DNA from: Methylovorus glucosotrophus
GTDB lineage: Bacteria > Pseudomonadota > Gammaproteobacteria > Burkholderiales > Methylophilaceae
Length of the DNA: 64,000 bases
Direction of reading: 5' to 3'
Assembly: GCF_009858335.1 (NCBI RefSeq)
Contig: NZ_VMSE01000001.1
Coordinates: forward strand, 62,001-126,000
Every line of letters begins with the position of its first letter. The stretch's first letter is position 1. The position numbers were made by a program, and so were the translations under genes. This document shows, piece by piece, positions 41,797 through 53,247 of this stretch. The notes under the pieces are model-generated. The model ran no database searches, had not been told where the DNA came from, and was given only the letters and a program-made list of their open reading frames with translations.

Positions 41797-43224
41797 TTAT
41801 CTTGGCAGGGTGGACGATCCCATCAGGAACTCATCCACAGCGCGCGCGCATTGGCGACCTTCGCGGATGGCCCATACCACCAGGGATTGACCGCGGCGCA
41901 TATCGCCAGCAGCAAATACCTTGGCAGACGAGGTTGCATAGCAGCCTTCGCCATCGGTGCTTGCCTTGGCATTGCCGCGCGCATCTTTCTCAACGCCAAA
42001 TGCGTCCAGTACCTTTTGTACCGGGCTGACAAAGCCCATAGCCAGCAGCACCAGATCCGCCTTGATGGTGAATTCGGAACCTGGAATCTCGACCATTTTG
42101 CCGTCTTTCCACTCTACACGTGCGCCCTTGAGTGCGACGACTTTGCCGTTTTCACCAATCAATTCCTTGGTGGTGATGGACCAGTCGCGATCACAGCCTT
42201 CTTCATGGGAGCTGGAAGTGCGCATCTTGAGTGGCCAGTTCGGCCAGACCAGTTCCTTGTTTTCCTTTTCAGGCGGTTGTGGCATCAGTTCAAATTGCGT
42301 GATGGAAGCAGCACCATGACGGTTGGAAGTCCCCACGCAATCGGAACCGGTATCACCGCCACCAATCACGACGACATGCTTGCCGGTTGCCATGATTTGG
42401 TTGGGGATGGTATCGCCTGCGACCACTTTGTTTTGTGGCGTCAGGAAATCCATGGCGAAATGCACACCGTCCAGTGCACGGCCAGGCACTGGCAAGTCGC
42501 GAGGATATTCGGCGCCGCCCGCCAGAATGACCGCGTCAAATTCCTTGGTGAGCTCATCAGCGCTGACGTTTTCGCCCACATTCTGACCTGTGCGGAATTC
42601 AACGCCTTCCGCGCGCATTTGCTCCATGCGGCGATCAATATGGCTTTTTTCCATCTTGAAGTCAGGGATGCCATAGCGCAACAGGCCACCAATGCGGCTT
42701 TCCTTTTCCAGCACCACCACGTCGTGGCCTACGCGAGCCAGTTGTTGTGCCGCTGCCAGGCCTGCCGGGCCGGAGCCAACGATGGCGACTTTCTTGCCGG
42801 TTTTGCTGGCAGGAACCTGAGGCTTCACCCAGTCGTTTTCCCAAGCCTTGTCGATGATGGCGTGCTCAATCGACTTGATGCCAACGGCATCAGCGTTGAT
42901 GTTCAGCGTACAGGCCGCTTCACAGGGTGCGGGGCAGATACGGCCAGTAAACTCCGGGAAGTTATTGGTGGAGTGCAGCACGTCAATCGCATTGCGCCAA
43001 TCCTGGCGATACACCAGGTCGTTCCAGTCAGGAATGATGTTGTTGATCGGGCAGCCGCTCATACAGAACGGAATGCCGCAATCCATGCAGCGAGCGCCCT
43101 GAGTCTTGGCCTGGTCATCGCTCAGGTGAAGAACGAATTCCTTGTAATTCTTGACCCGGTCATTGACTGGCAGGTTGGCCTCGGACAGACGGCCATATTC
43201 CATAAATCCTGTTACTTTGCCCAT
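41797..43224 (-). CDS. gltD: Glutamate synthase small subunit
   Basis: 475 aa NADPH-oxidising subunit that feeds electrons to GltB. An N-terminal ferredoxin-like region has the cysteine pattern [14 protein letters not shown]. Two dinucleotide motifs follow: the FAD site [18 protein letters not shown] and the NADPH site [13 protein letters not shown]. It begins at the base after the gltB stop, with no gap. A long antisense frame over it is a codon-bias artefact. Confidence 0.97.
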   Translation of the reverse strand: MGKVTGFMEYGRLSEANLPVNDRVKNYKEFVLHLSDDQAKTQGARCMDCGIPFCMSGCPINNIIPDWNDLVYRQDWRNAIDVLHSTNNFPEFTGRICPAPCEAACTLNINADAVGIKSIEHAIIDKAWENDWVKPQVPASKTGKKVAIVGSGPAGLAAAQQLARVGHDVVVLEKESRIGGLLRYGIPDFKMEKSHIDRRMEQMRAEGVEFRTGQNVGENVSADELTKEFDAVILAGGAEYPRDLPVPGRALDGVHFAMDFLTPQNKVVAGDTIPNQIMATGKHVVVIGGGDTGSDCVGTSNRHGAASITQFELMPQPPEKENKELVWPNWPLKMRTSSSHEEGCDRDWSITTKELIGENGKVVALKGARVEWKDGKMVEIPGSEFTIKADLVLLAMGFVSPVQKVLDAFGVEKDARGNAKASTDGEGCYATSSAKVFAAGDMRRGQSLVVWAIREGRQCARAVDEFLMGSSTLPR

Positions 43225-46200
43225 TTATGCGGCTTCCTTCTTTTCTGCAGCAGCCAGTTCATTCAGAACGCGCTTGTATTCATTAGGCAGCACCTTGATG
43301 AACTTGGCGCGTGCCTGATCCCAATCTGCCAGTATTGCCTTCGCGCGGCTGCTACCGGTGTATTCGGCGTGCTTTTCAATCAGTGATTTCAGCGTGGCTT
43401 CGTCGTGCTGACCCATGTGGTGACCGGCACCAGCAGGCGCGTGACCCGCGGCTTCCACGGCTTCCAGGCTGACCATGCTCATGTTGCAACGCTTGGCGAA
43501 CATGCCATCGATGTCGTAAACATAAGCTACGCCACCCGACATACCCGCTGCAAAGTTGAGGCCAGTCTGCCCCAATACAACGACTGTGCCGCCCGTCATG
43601 TATTCACAGCCATGGTTACCCACGCCTTCAACTACCGCGGTGGCACCCGAGTTGCGCACACAGAAACGCTCGCCTGCCACGCCATTGAAATAGCTCTGGC
43701 CGGAGGTGGCGCCATACATCACGGTATTACCCGCGATGATGTTGTCTTCCGGTACACCACGGAACGCCTTGGGCGGCTTGATCACAATGCGGCCGCCACA
43801 GAGGCCCTTGCCCACGTAATCGTTGCCTTCGCCGGTCAGTTCGAAAGTGATGCCTTGCGTCAGGAAGGCAGCAAAACTCTGCCCTGCGGTGCCGCTCAGC
43901 TTCACGGTGATGGTGTCGTCAGGCAAGCCTGCACGGCCATAACGGCGGGCAATTTCGTGCGAAAGCATGGTGCCCACGGTACGGTTGGTATTGACGATAG
44001 CTGTCTCGATGACGGTCTTCTCGCCTTTTTCCAGCGCGTTGCCTGCCTGGGCAATCAGCTTGTTGTCCAGCGCCTTTACCAGGCCGTGATCTTGCGTCTC
44101 GTTGTTGCGACGGGACACGGTTTCATCAACCTTGGGCTGGTGGAATACCTTGGTGAAATCCAGGCCACTGGCCTTCCAGTGGTCAATGCCTGCTTGCATA
44201 TCCAGCAGATCAGCACGACCGATCAGGTCTTCAAACTTGCGGATACCCATGCTGGCCATCAGTTCACGTACTTCTTCAGCAACGAAGAAGAAGTAATTCA
44301 CGACGTGCTCAGGCTGGCCGGTAAATTTCTGGCGCAGGACGGGATCCTGGGTAGCCACACCGACCGGGCAAGTGTTCAGGTGACACTTGCGCATCATGAT
44401 ACAGCCCTCAACCACCAGCGGTGCCGTGGCAAAGCCGAACTCATCGGCACCTAGCAGGGCGCCTATCATGACGTCACGACCGGTTTTCATCTGGCCATCC
44501 ACTTGAACAACCACACGACCGCGCAACTGGTTCAGCACCAGGGTCTGCTGTGTTTCGGCCAGGCCCAGTTCCCATGGGGTGCCGGCATGCTTGATGGAGG
44601 AAATCGGCGATGCGCCGGTACCACCGTCATGACCTGCAACCACGATATGGTCAGATTTTGCTTTTGCTACACCGGCGGCAACGGTGCCGATGCCGGTTTC
44701 CGATACCAGCTTGACCGATACTGAAGCCTTGGGATTGGCATTCTTGAGGTCATGGATCAGCTGAGCCAGATCTTCAATCGAGTAAATGTCATGGTGTGGT
44801 GGTGGCGAAATCAGGCCAACACCTGGCACCGAGAAGCGCAACTGGGCGATATAGGAACTAACCTTGTGGCCTGGCAGCTGACCGCCTTCGCCCGGCTTGG
44901 CACCTTGCGCCATCTTGATCTGAATCTGGTCAGCATTCGCCAGATATTCTGCGGTAACACCGAAACGACCAGACGCAACCTGCTTGATGCTGGAACGCAG
45001 GGAGTCGCCTGCCAGCATGGGCACGTCTTTCTCAATGCGATCCTTGCCCAGTACTTCTGCCAGCGAGCTGGCCTTGGCCACCGGGATGAAACGCTTGGGA
45101 TCCTCACCACCCTCGCCGGTGTTGGAGCGACCGCCAATACGGTTCATGGCGATAGCCAGCGTGGCATGGGCCTCGGTAGAGATGGAGCCCAGGGACATGG
45201 CGCCAGTGGCAAAGCGCTTGACGATTTCCTTGGCGGGTTCCACTTCTTCCAGCGGCACAGGTGCACCGGCTGACTTGATATCGAACAGGCCGCGCAGCGT
45301 CATGTGACGGCGGGTCTGATCGTTGATCAGCTTGGCGTATTCCTTGTAAGTGCTGGCACTGTTGGTGCGAGTGGCATGCTGCAGCTTGGCAATGGAATCA
45401 GGCGTCCACATATGCTCTTCACCGCGTACACGGAAGGCGTACTCGCCGCCTGCTTCCAGCGCATTGCTCAGAACCGGGTCGTTACCAAACGCCGATTGAT
45501 GCTGGCGCAGGCTTTCTTCGGCCACTTCATTCAGGCCTATACCTTCAATGGTGGTGGCTGTGCCGGTAAAGTACTTGGCGATGAACGGGCTGTTGAGGCC
45601 GATCGCTTCAAAGATCTGCGCGCCACAGTAGGATTGGTAAGTGGAAATGCCCATCTTGGACATGACCTTATGCAGGCCCTTGCCAATCGCCTTGACGAAT
45701 TTCTTGTGACCTTCCTTGATGTCGCCGCCTTTGCCTTCTGCGCTCAGCATGTTGCTGATGGTTTCAAAAGCAAGCCATGGGCAGATTGCTTCGGCGCCAT
45801 AGCCGCCCAGCAGCGCGAAATGATGCACTTCGCGGGCAGAGCCGGTGTCGATGACTAGGCCGGTATTGGTGCGCAAGCCAGCGCGTACCAGAGACTGGTG
45901 GGTCGCAGAACAGGCCAGCAATGCCGGGATGGCGATACGGTCAGGACTTACCTGACGGTCAGACAGGATCAGCAGGTTGAAGCCGTTGTGCACGGCATCC
46001 GCCGCAGCTTTGCACAGAGATTCAATCGCGGCAGCCATGCCTTGCTTGCCTTGTGCGGCAGCATAGGTGATGTCCAGCGTCAGCGTGCGGTAACGGCCCT
46101 GGGTCAGGCTGTCGATCGCTTTCAGCTGTTCGAGCTCGTCCAGCGTCAATACAGGCTGGCTCGCTTCCAGGCGGATAGGCGGGTTGGTTTCATCAATACC

Positions 46201-47901
46201 CAAGAGGTTAGGCTTGGGGCCAATGAAGGTGACCAGCGACATGACCAGCTCTTCGCGGATCGGATCGATAGGCGGATTGGTGACCTGCGCAAACAGCTGC
46301 TTGAAGTAGGTGTAGAGTGGCTTGGGCTTGTTGGACAGCACTGGCAGAGCGCTGTCGTTACCCATGGAGCCTGCACCCTCTTCACCATTGGTGATCATGG
46401 GTTGCAATACAAACTTCAGGTCTTCCTGCGTGTAGCCAAAGGCTTGTTGCAGGTCGAGCAGGTTGGCATTCAGCTCCAGCTTGGTTTCTACCTTGGGCAG
46501 ATCGCCCAGGAAGTAACGGGATTTTTCAATCCACTCACGGTATGGCTTGGCTTGTGCCAGGCTTTGCTTGACTTCAGCGTCGTCGATAATGCGACCTTGT
46601 TCCATGTCGATCAGGAACATCTTGCCGGGTTGCAAACGCCATTTCTTGACGATTTTTTCTTCCGGGAAGGTCAGCACACCCATTTCGGATGCCAGCATGA
46701 CGTGGTCATCATCGGTAATCAGATAACGGGCGGGGCGCAGGCCGTTACGGTCCAGCGTGGCGCCTATCATGCGGCCATCGGTAAAGGCCACGGCGGCAGG
46801 GCCATCCCATGGCTCCATCAGCGCAGCGTGGTATTCGTAGAAAGCGCGACGGTCTTCGTCCATCAAGGTGTTGCTGGACCAGGCTTCCGGAATCAGCATC
46901 ATCATGGCGTGCGGCAATGAATAGCCACCAGCGACCAGCAGTTCCAGCGCATTGTCGAATGCAGCGGAGTCGGACTGGCCTTCCACGATCAGTGGCCACA
47001 GTTTTTCCAGGTCTTCACCCATCAGGGCGGAGCGCATGGACTCGTGGCGGGCAGCCATCCAGTTGACGTTACCCTGCATGGTGTTGATTTCACCATTGTG
47101 GGCAATCATGCGGAATGGGTGCGCCAGATCCCAGGCTGGGAAGGTATTGGTCGAGAAACGCTGGTGTACCAGTGCCAGGGCGGACACCATGGTCTCGTCC
47201 TGCAGGTCCTGGTAATAGATGCCGACTTCATTTGCCAGCAGCATGCCCTTGTAAACCAGGGTGCGTGAGGACAAGGAAGGAATGTAGAACTGGTTGCCGT
47301 CTTCCAGCTTCAGGGCGCGAACGGCATGTTCAACGCGTTTGCGAATAACGAACAGCTTGCGCTCGAAGGCGTTCTGGTCGGCTGTGGCCGGGCCGCGCGC
47401 AATGAATACCTGACGCATGACAGGTTCAACCGCACGCGCTTGATCGGCGATATTGCTGTTATCGCGTGGCACATCGCGCCAGCCCAGCAGGGTCTGGGCT
47501 TCTTCGTGCACGATGCGGGCAATGATCGACTCACAGGCTTCGCGACCGTTTTGCGATTGCGGCAGAAACACGATGCCACAGGCGTACTCGCCTTCGGCAG
47601 GCAGCGTGATATTGAGCTTGGTGGCTTCCTTGCGCAGGAAGGCATCGGGCAACTGAATCAGGATGCCAGCACCGTCGCCCAGCTTGGGGTCGTAGCCGGT
47701 GGCGCCACGGTGGGTCAGGTTAGCCAGAATCTGCAGGCCCTGCTCCACGATCTTGTGGCTTTTTTTGCCCTTGATGTGCGCGATCATGCCGACGCCACAG
47801 GCGTCGTGCTCATTGCCCGGATTGTAAAGGCCCTGCATTTCAGGGTTCGTCACTGTTGCTGTTTCATTCATTGGCGTATTCACTCGCGTTACCAAACTCA
47901 T
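43225..47901 (-). CDS. gltB: Glutamate synthase large subunit
   Basis: 1558 aa. A class II glutamine amidotransferase domain whose catalytic Cys35 ([10 protein letters not shown]) becomes the N-terminus after a propeptide is removed. A central domain, an FMN-binding synthase domain, and a 3Fe-4S cluster site ([15 protein letters not shown]) follow; the C-terminal beta-helix GXGXG domain has the usual glycine repeats. With GltD it makes two glutamates from glutamine and 2-oxoglutarate. The start may be Met11 instead ([14 protein letters not shown]). The 256-base gap upstream to hemL should hold its promoter. Confidence 0.97.
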   Translation of the reverse strand: MSLVTRVNTPMNETATVTNPEMQGLYNPGNEHDACGVGMIAHIKGKKSHKIVEQGLQILANLTHRGATGYDPKLGDGAGILIQLPDAFLRKEATKLNITLPAEGEYACGIVFLPQSQNGREACESIIARIVHEEAQTLLGWRDVPRDNSNIADQARAVEPVMRQVFIARGPATADQNAFERKLFVIRKRVEHAVRALKLEDGNQFYIPSLSSRTLVYKGMLLANEVGIYYQDLQDETMVSALALVHQRFSTNTFPAWDLAHPFRMIAHNGEINTMQGNVNWMAARHESMRSALMGEDLEKLWPLIVEGQSDSAAFDNALELLVAGGYSLPHAMMMLIPEAWSSNTLMDEDRRAFYEYHAALMEPWDGPAAVAFTDGRMIGATLDRNGLRPARYLITDDDHVMLASEMGVLTFPEEKIVKKWRLQPGKMFLIDMEQGRIIDDAEVKQSLAQAKPYREWIEKSRYFLGDLPKVETKLELNANLLDLQQAFGYTQEDLKFVLQPMITNGEEGAGSMGNDSALPVLSNKPKPLYTYFKQLFAQVTNPPIDPIREELVMSLVTFIGPKPNLLGIDETNPPIRLEASQPVLTLDELEQLKAIDSLTQGRYRTLTLDITYAAAQGKQGMAAAIESLCKAAADAVHNGFNLLILSDRQVSPDRIAIPALLACSATHQSLVRAGLRTNTGLVIDTGSAREVHHFALLGGYGAEAICPWLAFETISNMLSAEGKGGDIKEGHKKFVKAIGKGLHKVMSKMGISTYQSYCGAQIFEAIGLNSPFIAKYFTGTATTIEGIGLNEVAEESLRQHQSAFGNDPVLSNALEAGGEYAFRVRGEEHMWTPDSIAKLQHATRTNSASTYKEYAKLINDQTRRHMTLRGLFDIKSAGAPVPLEEVEPAKEIVKRFATGAMSLGSISTEAHATLAIAMNRIGGRSNTGEGGEDPKRFIPVAKASSLAEVLGKDRIEKDVPMLAGDSLRSSIKQVASGRFGVTAEYLANADQIQIKMAQGAKPGEGGQLPGHKVSSYIAQLRFSVPGVGLISPPPHHDIYSIEDLAQLIHDLKNANPKASVSVKLVSETGIGTVAAGVAKAKSDHIVVAGHDGGTGASPISSIKHAGTPWELGLAETQQTLVLNQLRGRVVVQVDGQMKTGRDVMIGALLGADEFGFATAPLVVEGCIMMRKCHLNTCPVGVATQDPVLRQKFTGQPEHVVNYFFFVAEEVRELMASMGIRKFEDLIGRADLLDMQAGIDHWKASGLDFTKVFHQPKVDETVSRRNNETQDHGLVKALDNKLIAQAGNALEKGEKTVIETAIVNTNRTVGTMLSHEIARRYGRAGLPDDTITVKLSGTAGQSFAAFLTQGITFELTGEGNDYVGKGLCGGRIVIKPPKAFRGVPEDNIIAGNTVMYGATSGQSYFNGVAGERFCVRNSGATAVVEGVGNHGCEYMTGGTVVVLGQTGLNFAAGMSGGVAYVYDIDGMFAKRCNMSMVSLEAVEAAGHAPAGAGHHMGQHDEATLKSLIEKHAEYTGSSRAKAILADWDQARAKFIKVLPNEYKRVLNELAAAEKKEAA

Positions 47902-48113
47902 GTCTCCATCTCATCTTTCGACACTGCTGCATCTTTGTAAGGCACTAATTAGAACCGGGCGCCTTGTTCTTCCCTCATCCCGTCGCGCTAATCGAGGGGG
48001 TTCGTGGAGTTTTTTATTGGTGCTTGCTGTCCTGCGTGGCCGAAATTATCGCTGGGCCATAAAATATTTAGCGGAACCTTCAATGTTACCGTTAAAGGGT
48101 TATAAGTTCAATC

Positions 48114-48145
48114 ACATAGGGCTAAAAAAGCATGAAACCCTATGT
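48114..48145. repeat. Hairpin in the hemL-gltB gap
   Basis: ACATAGGG (48114-48121) pairs with CCCTATGT (48138-48145) around a 16-base loop, 12 bases past the hemL stop. It may terminate the hemL transcript, but there is no following T-run on the minus strand. The rest of the 256-base gap is moderately AT-rich and gave no clear promoter. Confidence 0.45.
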
Positions 48146-48157
48146 AGTTAAAGCGGC

Positions 48158-49444
48158 TTACTTTTTCCAGCTGGCAAAAATCTTTTCTGCAGCGGCGATG
48201 CTGAGGTCGATTTCCTTGTCGCCATGCGCTGCTGATACAAACCCAGCCTCAAACGCTGAAGGTGCCAGATAAACGCCCTCATCCAGCATGGCATGGAAGA
48301 AGCGGTTGAAGGCTTCTTTGTCAGACTGCATCACGTCAGCATAGCTTTGCGGCACCTCGGCGCTGAAATACAGGCCGAACATCCCGCCCACACTTTGTGC
48401 ACTAAATTCAATATCGTGCGCTTTTGCTGCATTTGCAAGGCCCTGCACAAAACGCTGGGTGCTGGCTTCCAGCGCTGCGTGGAAGCCAGGTGCCTGTATC
48501 AGTTTCAGCGTGGCCATGCCCGCAGCAACGGCCACCGGATTGCCAGATAAAGTGCCTGCCTGGTAAACCGGGCCAACGGGCGCCAGACACTGCATGATGT
48601 CGCGTCGACCGCCGAAAGCCCCTACGGGCAGGCCGCCACCAATGACTTTGCCCAGTGTTGTCAGGTCCGGGGTAATGCCATAGCGCGCCTGTGCGCCACC
48701 CAGCGCCACGCGGAAACCGGTCATCACTTCATCAAAAATCAGCACTGCACCGTGCTGGGTACATTGCGCCCGCAATGCTTCCAGAAAACCGGCTGCCGGG
48801 GCGATCAGATTCATGTTGCCCGCAACCGGCTCTACGATTACACAAGCAATTTCGTTGCCAATCTCCGCAAACAGCTGTTCGACGGCGGCGATGTTGTTGT
48901 ATTCCAGCGTCAGCGTATGCGCGGCGACTTCAGGTGGCACGCCTGCCGAGCTTGGGGTACCAAAGGTCAACAGACCGGAGCCCGCCTTCACCAGCAGGGC
49001 ATCGGCATGGCCGTGATAGCAGCCTTCAAACTTGACGATCTTGCTGCGGCCCGTGAAGCCACGCGCCAGGCGAATGGCGCTCATGGTGGCTTCGGTGCCG
49101 GAGCTGACCAGCCGTAACTGCTCCATGCTGGGGACCAGCTTGCTTACCAGCTCGGCCATATCCAGCTCGCGCGCAGTTGGCGCACCAAACGACAGGCTGT
49201 CGCCCGCAGCCGTGCGCACGGCCTCGATCACTTGCGGATGGGCATGGCCCAGTACCATAGGGCCCCAGGAGCCCACATAATCCACATAGGCTTTGTCATC
49301 TTCATCCCACAGCCAGGCGCCAGCGCCGCGCTTGAAAAATACCGGCGTGCCGCCGACAGAGCGAAAAGCACGAACGGGCGAATTGACGCCGCCGGGAATG
49401 AGTTTTTGGGATTGTTCGAAGAGTTGCTGGTTACGAGAGGTCAT
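48158..49444 (-). CDS. hemL: Glutamate-1-semialdehyde 2,1-aminomutase
   Basis: 428 aa PLP enzyme forming 5-aminolevulinate in the C5 pathway. PLP-binding lysine in [17 protein letters not shown]; the N-terminus [13 protein letters not shown] motif is [15 protein letters not shown]. The start overlaps the thiE stop by 4 bases, making it the last gene of a thiD-thiE-hemL unit. Confidence 0.97.
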   Translation of the reverse strand: MTSRNQQLFEQSQKLIPGGVNSPVRAFRSVGGTPVFFKRGAGAWLWDEDDKAYVDYVGSWGPMVLGHAHPQVIEAVRTAAGDSLSFGAPTARELDMAELVSKLVPSMEQLRLVSSGTEATMSAIRLARGFTGRSKIVKFEGCYHGHADALLVKAGSGLLTFGTPSSAGVPPEVAAHTLTLEYNNIAAVEQLFAEIGNEIACVIVEPVAGNMNLIAPAAGFLEALRAQCTQHGAVLIFDEVMTGFRVALGGAQARYGITPDLTTLGKVIGGGLPVGAFGGRRDIMQCLAPVGPVYQAGTLSGNPVAVAAGMATLKLIQAPGFHAALEASTQRFVQGLANAAKAHDIEFSAQSVGGMFGLYFSAEVPQSYADVMQSDKEAFNRFFHAMLDEGVYLAPSAFEAGFVSAAHGDKEIDLSIAAAEKIFASWKK

Positions 49445-50076
49445 GATGAGCTCGGTCCATTGTAAAGTCGGGAAAATTGTTGCGCGGTACGGCGGATATC
49501 GGAGGATCCCCAGAGGCTGCCAATCACCGCCAGCATGTCGGCACCGGCGGCAACGGCCTGAGGCGCGTTGTCCAGCGTGATGCCGCCGATGGCAACCTTG
49601 GGCACGGTCAATGCCGGATTCATATTGAACAGGCTGAGGGCCGCTTCTGGCGCCTGGGGTTTGGTTTGCGAACTGAAACAGGCACCAAATGCGACATAGT
49701 CTGCGCCGGCCGCTTGTGCTTGCAAGGCAAGGTCAATGCGGTTGTAACATGACGCGCCCAGTAGCTTGTTGCCGATGCGCTGGCGCGTGGCCGCAATATC
49801 GCCATCGGTACCGCCGATGTGCACGCCATCAGCATCCAGCGCCAGGCAAAGCTTGACGTGATCATTGATGATCAGGGGTACGCCATGTTGCCTGCAGATG
49901 GCGAGCAAGGCTTGCGCCTGCGCAATGCGCAGCACGTGTCCAGCCTGTTTGTTGCGGTATTGCACCAGCGTCGCACCGCCGAGAATAGCCTCGGTGACTA
50001 TCTCGCAGAGGCGCTCCGTATCGTCCAGGTCCGGGGTGACAGCGTACAGCCCTTTAATTGGCGTCATCCTCTTCAT
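49441..50076 (-). CDS. thiE: Thiamine-phosphate synthase
   Basis: 211 aa TIM-barrel enzyme joining HMP pyrophosphate and thiazole phosphate into thiamine phosphate. Motifs: [31 protein letters not shown], and the phosphate loop [12 protein letters not shown]. It overlaps thiD by 23 bases upstream and hemL by 4 bases downstream. Confidence 0.95.
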   Translation of the reverse strand: MKRMTPIKGLYAVTPDLDDTERLCEIVTEAILGGATLVQYRNKQAGHVLRIAQAQALLAICRQHGVPLIINDHVKLCLALDADGVHIGGTDGDIAATRQRIGNKLLGASCYNRIDLALQAQAAGADYVAFGACFSSQTKPQAPEAALSLFNMNPALTVPKVAIGGITLDNAPQAVAAGADMLAVIGSLWGSSDIRRTAQQFSRLYNGPSSS

Positions 50077-50884
50077 CCCTTGCCCAGAACATGCGATCAG
50101 GAATGTATTGGCCCATGCCCGGACGGAATCCGTATTTCAGGGTTTTCCAGGTGTATTCCTGTGCTTCCAGAATGGCTTCTTCAATGGACAAGCCATGAGC
50201 GATGCACGCAGCAATCGCGGAAGTCAGGGTGCAGCCGGAGCCATGGTAGCTGCCCGGCAGGCGTTCCCAGTTATAGGCCTTGATCAGGCCGCTTTCGCCG
50301 TACAGCGTATTGATGACTTCCTGTGAGCGTTCGTGGGTGCCGGTGATCAGCACGTATTCGCATCCCATGCCGAGCAGGCGGTCGGCGCTTTCGTCCAGCG
50401 AGGCATGTTCGATGGCATCGGAATCATCATCGTGAAACGCCAAGCGACGTGCTTCCAGGCTATTCGGCGTAATCATGGTGGCCTGGGGGAACAGCAGGTC
50501 TATCATGGCTGCCTGCATTTCTTCGTTTGCCAGTTCGTCGCCACGGCCAGAGGATAAAACCGGGTCGATCAGCAAAGGCACATCCGGGTAATCAGCCACG
50601 ATTTCGGCAATGACGGCGACATTTTCCACGCTACCCAGCATGCCGATTTTAAAGGCGGAAACCTGCATGTCTTCCAGGATGGTGCGCGCCTGGTCATTGA
50701 CCCAGTCGGCATCAAACATCATGACATTTTCGACGCCCACGGTATCCTGTACAGTAATTGCTGTTACAACAGAAAGCGGGTGGCAGCCTATGCTGGCCAA
50801 TGTCAGCAGATCAGCCTGCAAGCCTGCGCCACTGCTGGGATCGGTAGCGGCAAAGGTCATCACGGTAGGGGGCATCAGATTCAT
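50054..50884 (-). CDS. thiD: Hydroxymethylpyrimidine / phosphomethylpyrimidine kinase
   Basis: 276 aa ribokinase-like enzyme phosphorylating HMP for thiamine synthesis. The N-terminus PTVMTFAATDPSSGAGLQAD is the substrate-binding motif; the C-terminal GSGCTLTSAIAACIAHG has the anion hole and catalytic region (HGSGCT). I chose the ATG at 50884 (MNLMPPTV); an upstream in-frame ATG at 50914 would add ten atypical residues. Divergent from rubredoxin. No TPP riboswitch was recognised in the 136-base leader. Confidence 0.95.
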   Translation of the reverse strand: MNLMPPTVMTFAATDPSSGAGLQADLLTLASIGCHPLSVVTAITVQDTVGVENVMMFDADWVNDQARTILEDMQVSAFKIGMLGSVENVAVIAEIVADYPDVPLLIDPVLSSGRGDELANEEMQAAMIDLLFPQATMITPNSLEARRLAFHDDDSDAIEHASLDESADRLLGMGCEYVLITGTHERSQEVINTLYGESGLIKAYNWERLPGSYHGSGCTLTSAIAACIAHGLSIEEAILEAQEYTWKTLKYGFRPGMGQYIPDRMFWARDEEDDAN

Positions 50885-51020
50885 GGTGTTGGTTCCGGGT
50901 GTTGACCGTATCAAGGTGGGCGGTGAGATGCTTAGAGGCGCTGACAGAGCGCTGGTTCTGCTATCAAGAATGCTATTTTAACTTAAATTACCCGCTAACA
51001 ATAAACGAGGAGAAAAGCCC

Positions 51021-51185
51021 ATGAAAACATGGATGTGCAATATTTGCGGCTGGCTGTACGAAGAAGAAAAAGGCTGTCCGGAAGATGGCATTCCGCCTGG
51101 CACACGCTGGGAAGACGTGCCCCCCAACTGGACGTGCCCGGAATGCGGCGCCCGCAAGGAAGACTTCGACATGATCGAAATCTGA
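51021..51185 (+). CDS. Rubredoxin
   Basis: 54 aa. Iron ligands in two CxxC motifs: CNICGW (Cys6, Cys9) and CPECGA (Cys39, Cys42). The typical aromatic core residues and the PEDGIPPGTRWEDVP stretch are present, and a strong ribosome binding site GAGGAG lies upstream. Rubredoxins carry one electron on a single iron in the cytoplasm; the partner cannot be told here. Divergent from thiD and 94 bases before the next rightward gene. Confidence 0.97.
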   Translation: MKTWMCNICGWLYEEEKGCPEDGIPPGTRWEDVPPNWTCPECGARKEDFDMIEI

Positions 51186-51279
51186 GCATGCTGAACTTGC
51201 CTGCGCTGGTGAAATCTCATTGCCACCACTGTTCACCAGCCGCTACGCTAGCCGTGGTGGGGCATATGCGCAATCTTTC

Positions 51280-51576
51280 ATGACCGATATACAAAACAGC
51301 TTTCAGCTGGAGTTTGTTGCTTATTTTTCCATGCATCTGGAAAACATCCACTTGCAGATAACCGGCAGCAAAGACACCAGGCAACGCGACCGCTACATGC
51401 AGCTGATCGAGATGATCAACCAGGCGCCGTTTGATCTGGCCTTGCAGAAATACCAGCAAATTGCCCTGGCGGATGCCGACATCACCATGTTTTCAGACTC
51501 GATGATCAAAACCGCCAAACGCCTCGCCTGCCAGGAGCTGGGCTTGCCCGAGACTTCTGCCGACCGTATTGAATAA
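51280..51576 (+). CDS. Small protein of unknown function
   Basis: 98 aa from the ATG at 51280 (MTDIQNSFQLEFVAYFSMHL). The frame is open upstream to 51220 without a good start. It is mainly helical and charged, has one late cysteine (RLACQELG), and lacks a signal peptide, membrane helix or known motif. It sits between rubredoxin and the exonuclease gene, which begins 16 bases later, so it may be cotranscribed with either. I do not recognise the family. Confidence 0.65.
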   Translation: MTDIQNSFQLEFVAYFSMHLENIHLQITGSKDTRQRDRYMQLIEMINQAPFDLALQKYQQIALADADITMFSDSMIKTAKRLACQELGLPETSADRIE

Positions 51577-51592
51577 GGATTAGCTCGCCCGG

Positions 51593-53122
51593 ATGTTACC
51601 TGCTTACGTATTGCTCGACCTGGAAACCACCGGTGCCACGCCGCTGGTGGACCGTATCACCGAAATCGCCCTCATCCGCTTTGAAAACGGCCAGGAAGTC
51701 AGCCGCTGGCAAACGCTGGTGAATCCCGAGACCGCCATTCCGCCGTTTATTCAACGCTTGACCGGCATAGACGATGGCATGGTGGCAACCGCTCCGCACT
51801 TCAGGGAAGTGGCAGGTGAGCTGCTCGACCATCTCGAAGGCGCCGTGCTGTGTGCGCACAATGTCCGCTTTGATCACGGCTTCCTTAAAAATGAATTCAA
51901 GCGCATCGGTATAGACCTGCGGCAAAAAGTGCTGTGCACGGTCAAGCTGTCGCGCAAACTTTACCCGCAACACCGCAGCCACAGTCTGGATAGCATCATC
52001 GAGCGCCACTCCCTGCAATGCGGCGCCCGCCATCGCGCCATGGGTGATGTTGTGGCGCTGGTGGATTTTCTTCGTGCAGCGGAAGCGGAGTTGGGCCCGG
52101 TAGTCATCGCGCAAGCCGCACGCGAGTTGCTCAAAGGCCATACCCTGCCCAGCGGGATTGACGCCAGCATCCTGGAGGATATTCCCGAAGGCCCCGGCGT
52201 TTATCTGTTTTATGGCGATAACCAGATGCCTTTGTACATCGGCAAAAGCATCAATATCCGCAGTCGTGTGCTATCGCATTTCAGTGGTGATCATGCCTCC
52301 ACCAAGGAGATGCGCATCTCGCAAGAGGTCAAGCATATTGAGTGGATAGAAACCGCAGGTGAGTTTGGTGCCCTGATGCTGGAGTCGCGTCTGGTAAAAG
52401 AACGCCAGCCCATCTACAACCGTCGGTTACGTCGGGAGCGTCAGCTATGCTCCTGGCGACTGGCAGCCAGTCATGACGCCAGGCCCCTGCTTACGCTGGT
52501 ACGTGAAGAAGAAATTGATCCGCCAGAGCTCGGGCAACTGTTTGGCACCTTTCGCAGCAAGCGCCAAGCGGTAGAGGTGTTGCGGCAGATTGCCGAGAAC
52601 CATGCCCTCTGCCCGAAAGTGCTGGGTCTGGAAAGCGGCAAAGGCCCCTGCTTTGCCCACCAGCTCCGCAAATGCAAAGGGGTATGCGCAGGCAAGGAAG
52701 CGGCAGAACTGCATTACCTCCGTCTGCAGCAGGCGCTGGCCGCGCATCGCATGAAAACCTGGCCCTACCCGGGCAAGATCGGCATTCATGAGCGAAATCC
52801 CCTCACCGGACAAAGCCAGCTGCATGTGTTTGAGCATTGGTGTGCGCTGGGTAGCGTTGACGATGAAGCCAGCCTGCACAGTCTCGCCAGTTCAAAGGCG
52901 GATCTGATGTTTGATCTGGATACCTACAAGCTTCTGCTGAGAGAGCTGGCCAAAGCCACTGCTAATATCAAATGTCTGGTGACAGGCACAACCATGGTGT
53001 CTTCAAGCGTGCAGTCAAGGGAATATTGGGTGGAGCTGCAGCCAGCTGTTCTGGCATGTGAGGGGCAGAAAACTGGAGCGGGCGACGGGAATCGAACCCG
53101 CGTATCGAGCTTGGGAAGCTAG
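51593..53122 (+). CDS. DnaQ-like 3'-5' exonuclease fused to a GIY-YIG nuclease domain
   Basis: 509 aa. Residues ~1-170 are a DEDDh exonuclease: ExoI LLDLETTG (Asp9, Glu11), ExoII CAHNVRFDHGFL, ExoIII HRAMGDVVAL. Residues ~195-280 are a GIY-YIG domain: GVYLFYGDNQMPLYIGKS, then the Arg helix IRSRVLSHF and the catalytic Glu in LMLESRLVKE. This UvrC-like half resembles Cho, so the protein may cut near DNA lesions and trim ends. A third region with a cysteine cluster (CFAHQLRKCKGVC) follows. The last ~16 codons (GDGNRTRVSSLGS) are antisense to the tRNA-Gly gene at 53074. Confidence 0.9.
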   Translation: MLPAYVLLDLETTGATPLVDRITEIALIRFENGQEVSRWQTLVNPETAIPPFIQRLTGIDDGMVATAPHFREVAGELLDHLEGAVLCAHNVRFDHGFLKNEFKRIGIDLRQKVLCTVKLSRKLYPQHRSHSLDSIIERHSLQCGARHRAMGDVVALVDFLRAAEAELGPVVIAQAARELLKGHTLPSGIDASILEDIPEGPGVYLFYGDNQMPLYIGKSINIRSRVLSHFSGDHASTKEMRISQEVKHIEWIETAGEFGALMLESRLVKERQPIYNRRLRRERQLCSWRLAASHDARPLLTLVREEEIDPPELGQLFGTFRSKRQAVEVLRQIAENHALCPKVLGLESGKGPCFAHQLRKCKGVCAGKEAAELHYLRLQQALAAHRMKTWPYPGKIGIHERNPLTGQSQLHVFEHWCALGSVDDEASLHSLASSKADLMFDLDTYKLLLRELAKATANIKCLVTGTTMVSSSVQSREYWVELQPAVLACEGQKTGAGDGNRTRVSSLGS

Positions 53123-53147
53123 CGTTCTACCATTGAACTACGCCCGC
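53074..53147 (-). tRNA. tRNA-Gly (anticodon CCC)
   Basis: On the minus strand: acceptor GCGGGCG, D arm GTTCAATGGTAGAAC, anticodon loop TTCCCAA, T arm CGGGTTCGATTCCCG, and an encoded CCA at 53076-53074. It closely resembles the known bacterial tRNA-Gly(CCC). The anticodon stem CTAGC/GCTCG has one U-C mismatch at the 28-42 pair. The gene overlaps the 3' end of the exonuclease frame on the other strand. Confidence 0.95.
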
Positions 53148-53247
53148 ATGGGGTCGTATTCTAAATGGCGGGCTGGTGTCGTTGCAAACGAATCCTGCAT
53201 ATTTATCGGCTGGGCTCACGCTTGGCGTGTATTCCATGATGATGGAC

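Noticed and set aside
41776..43386. 536-codon open frame antisense to gltD
   Set aside because: It lies entirely over the gltD and gltB genes, which are certain from their motifs; the translation has no domain pattern.
43405..46920. Several long open frames antisense to gltB
   Set aside because: They are shadows of the gltB codon bias; no ribosome binding sites or conserved motifs.
50885..51020. TPP riboswitch upstream of thiD
   Set aside because: The conserved THI-box sequence was not found in this gap on the minus strand.
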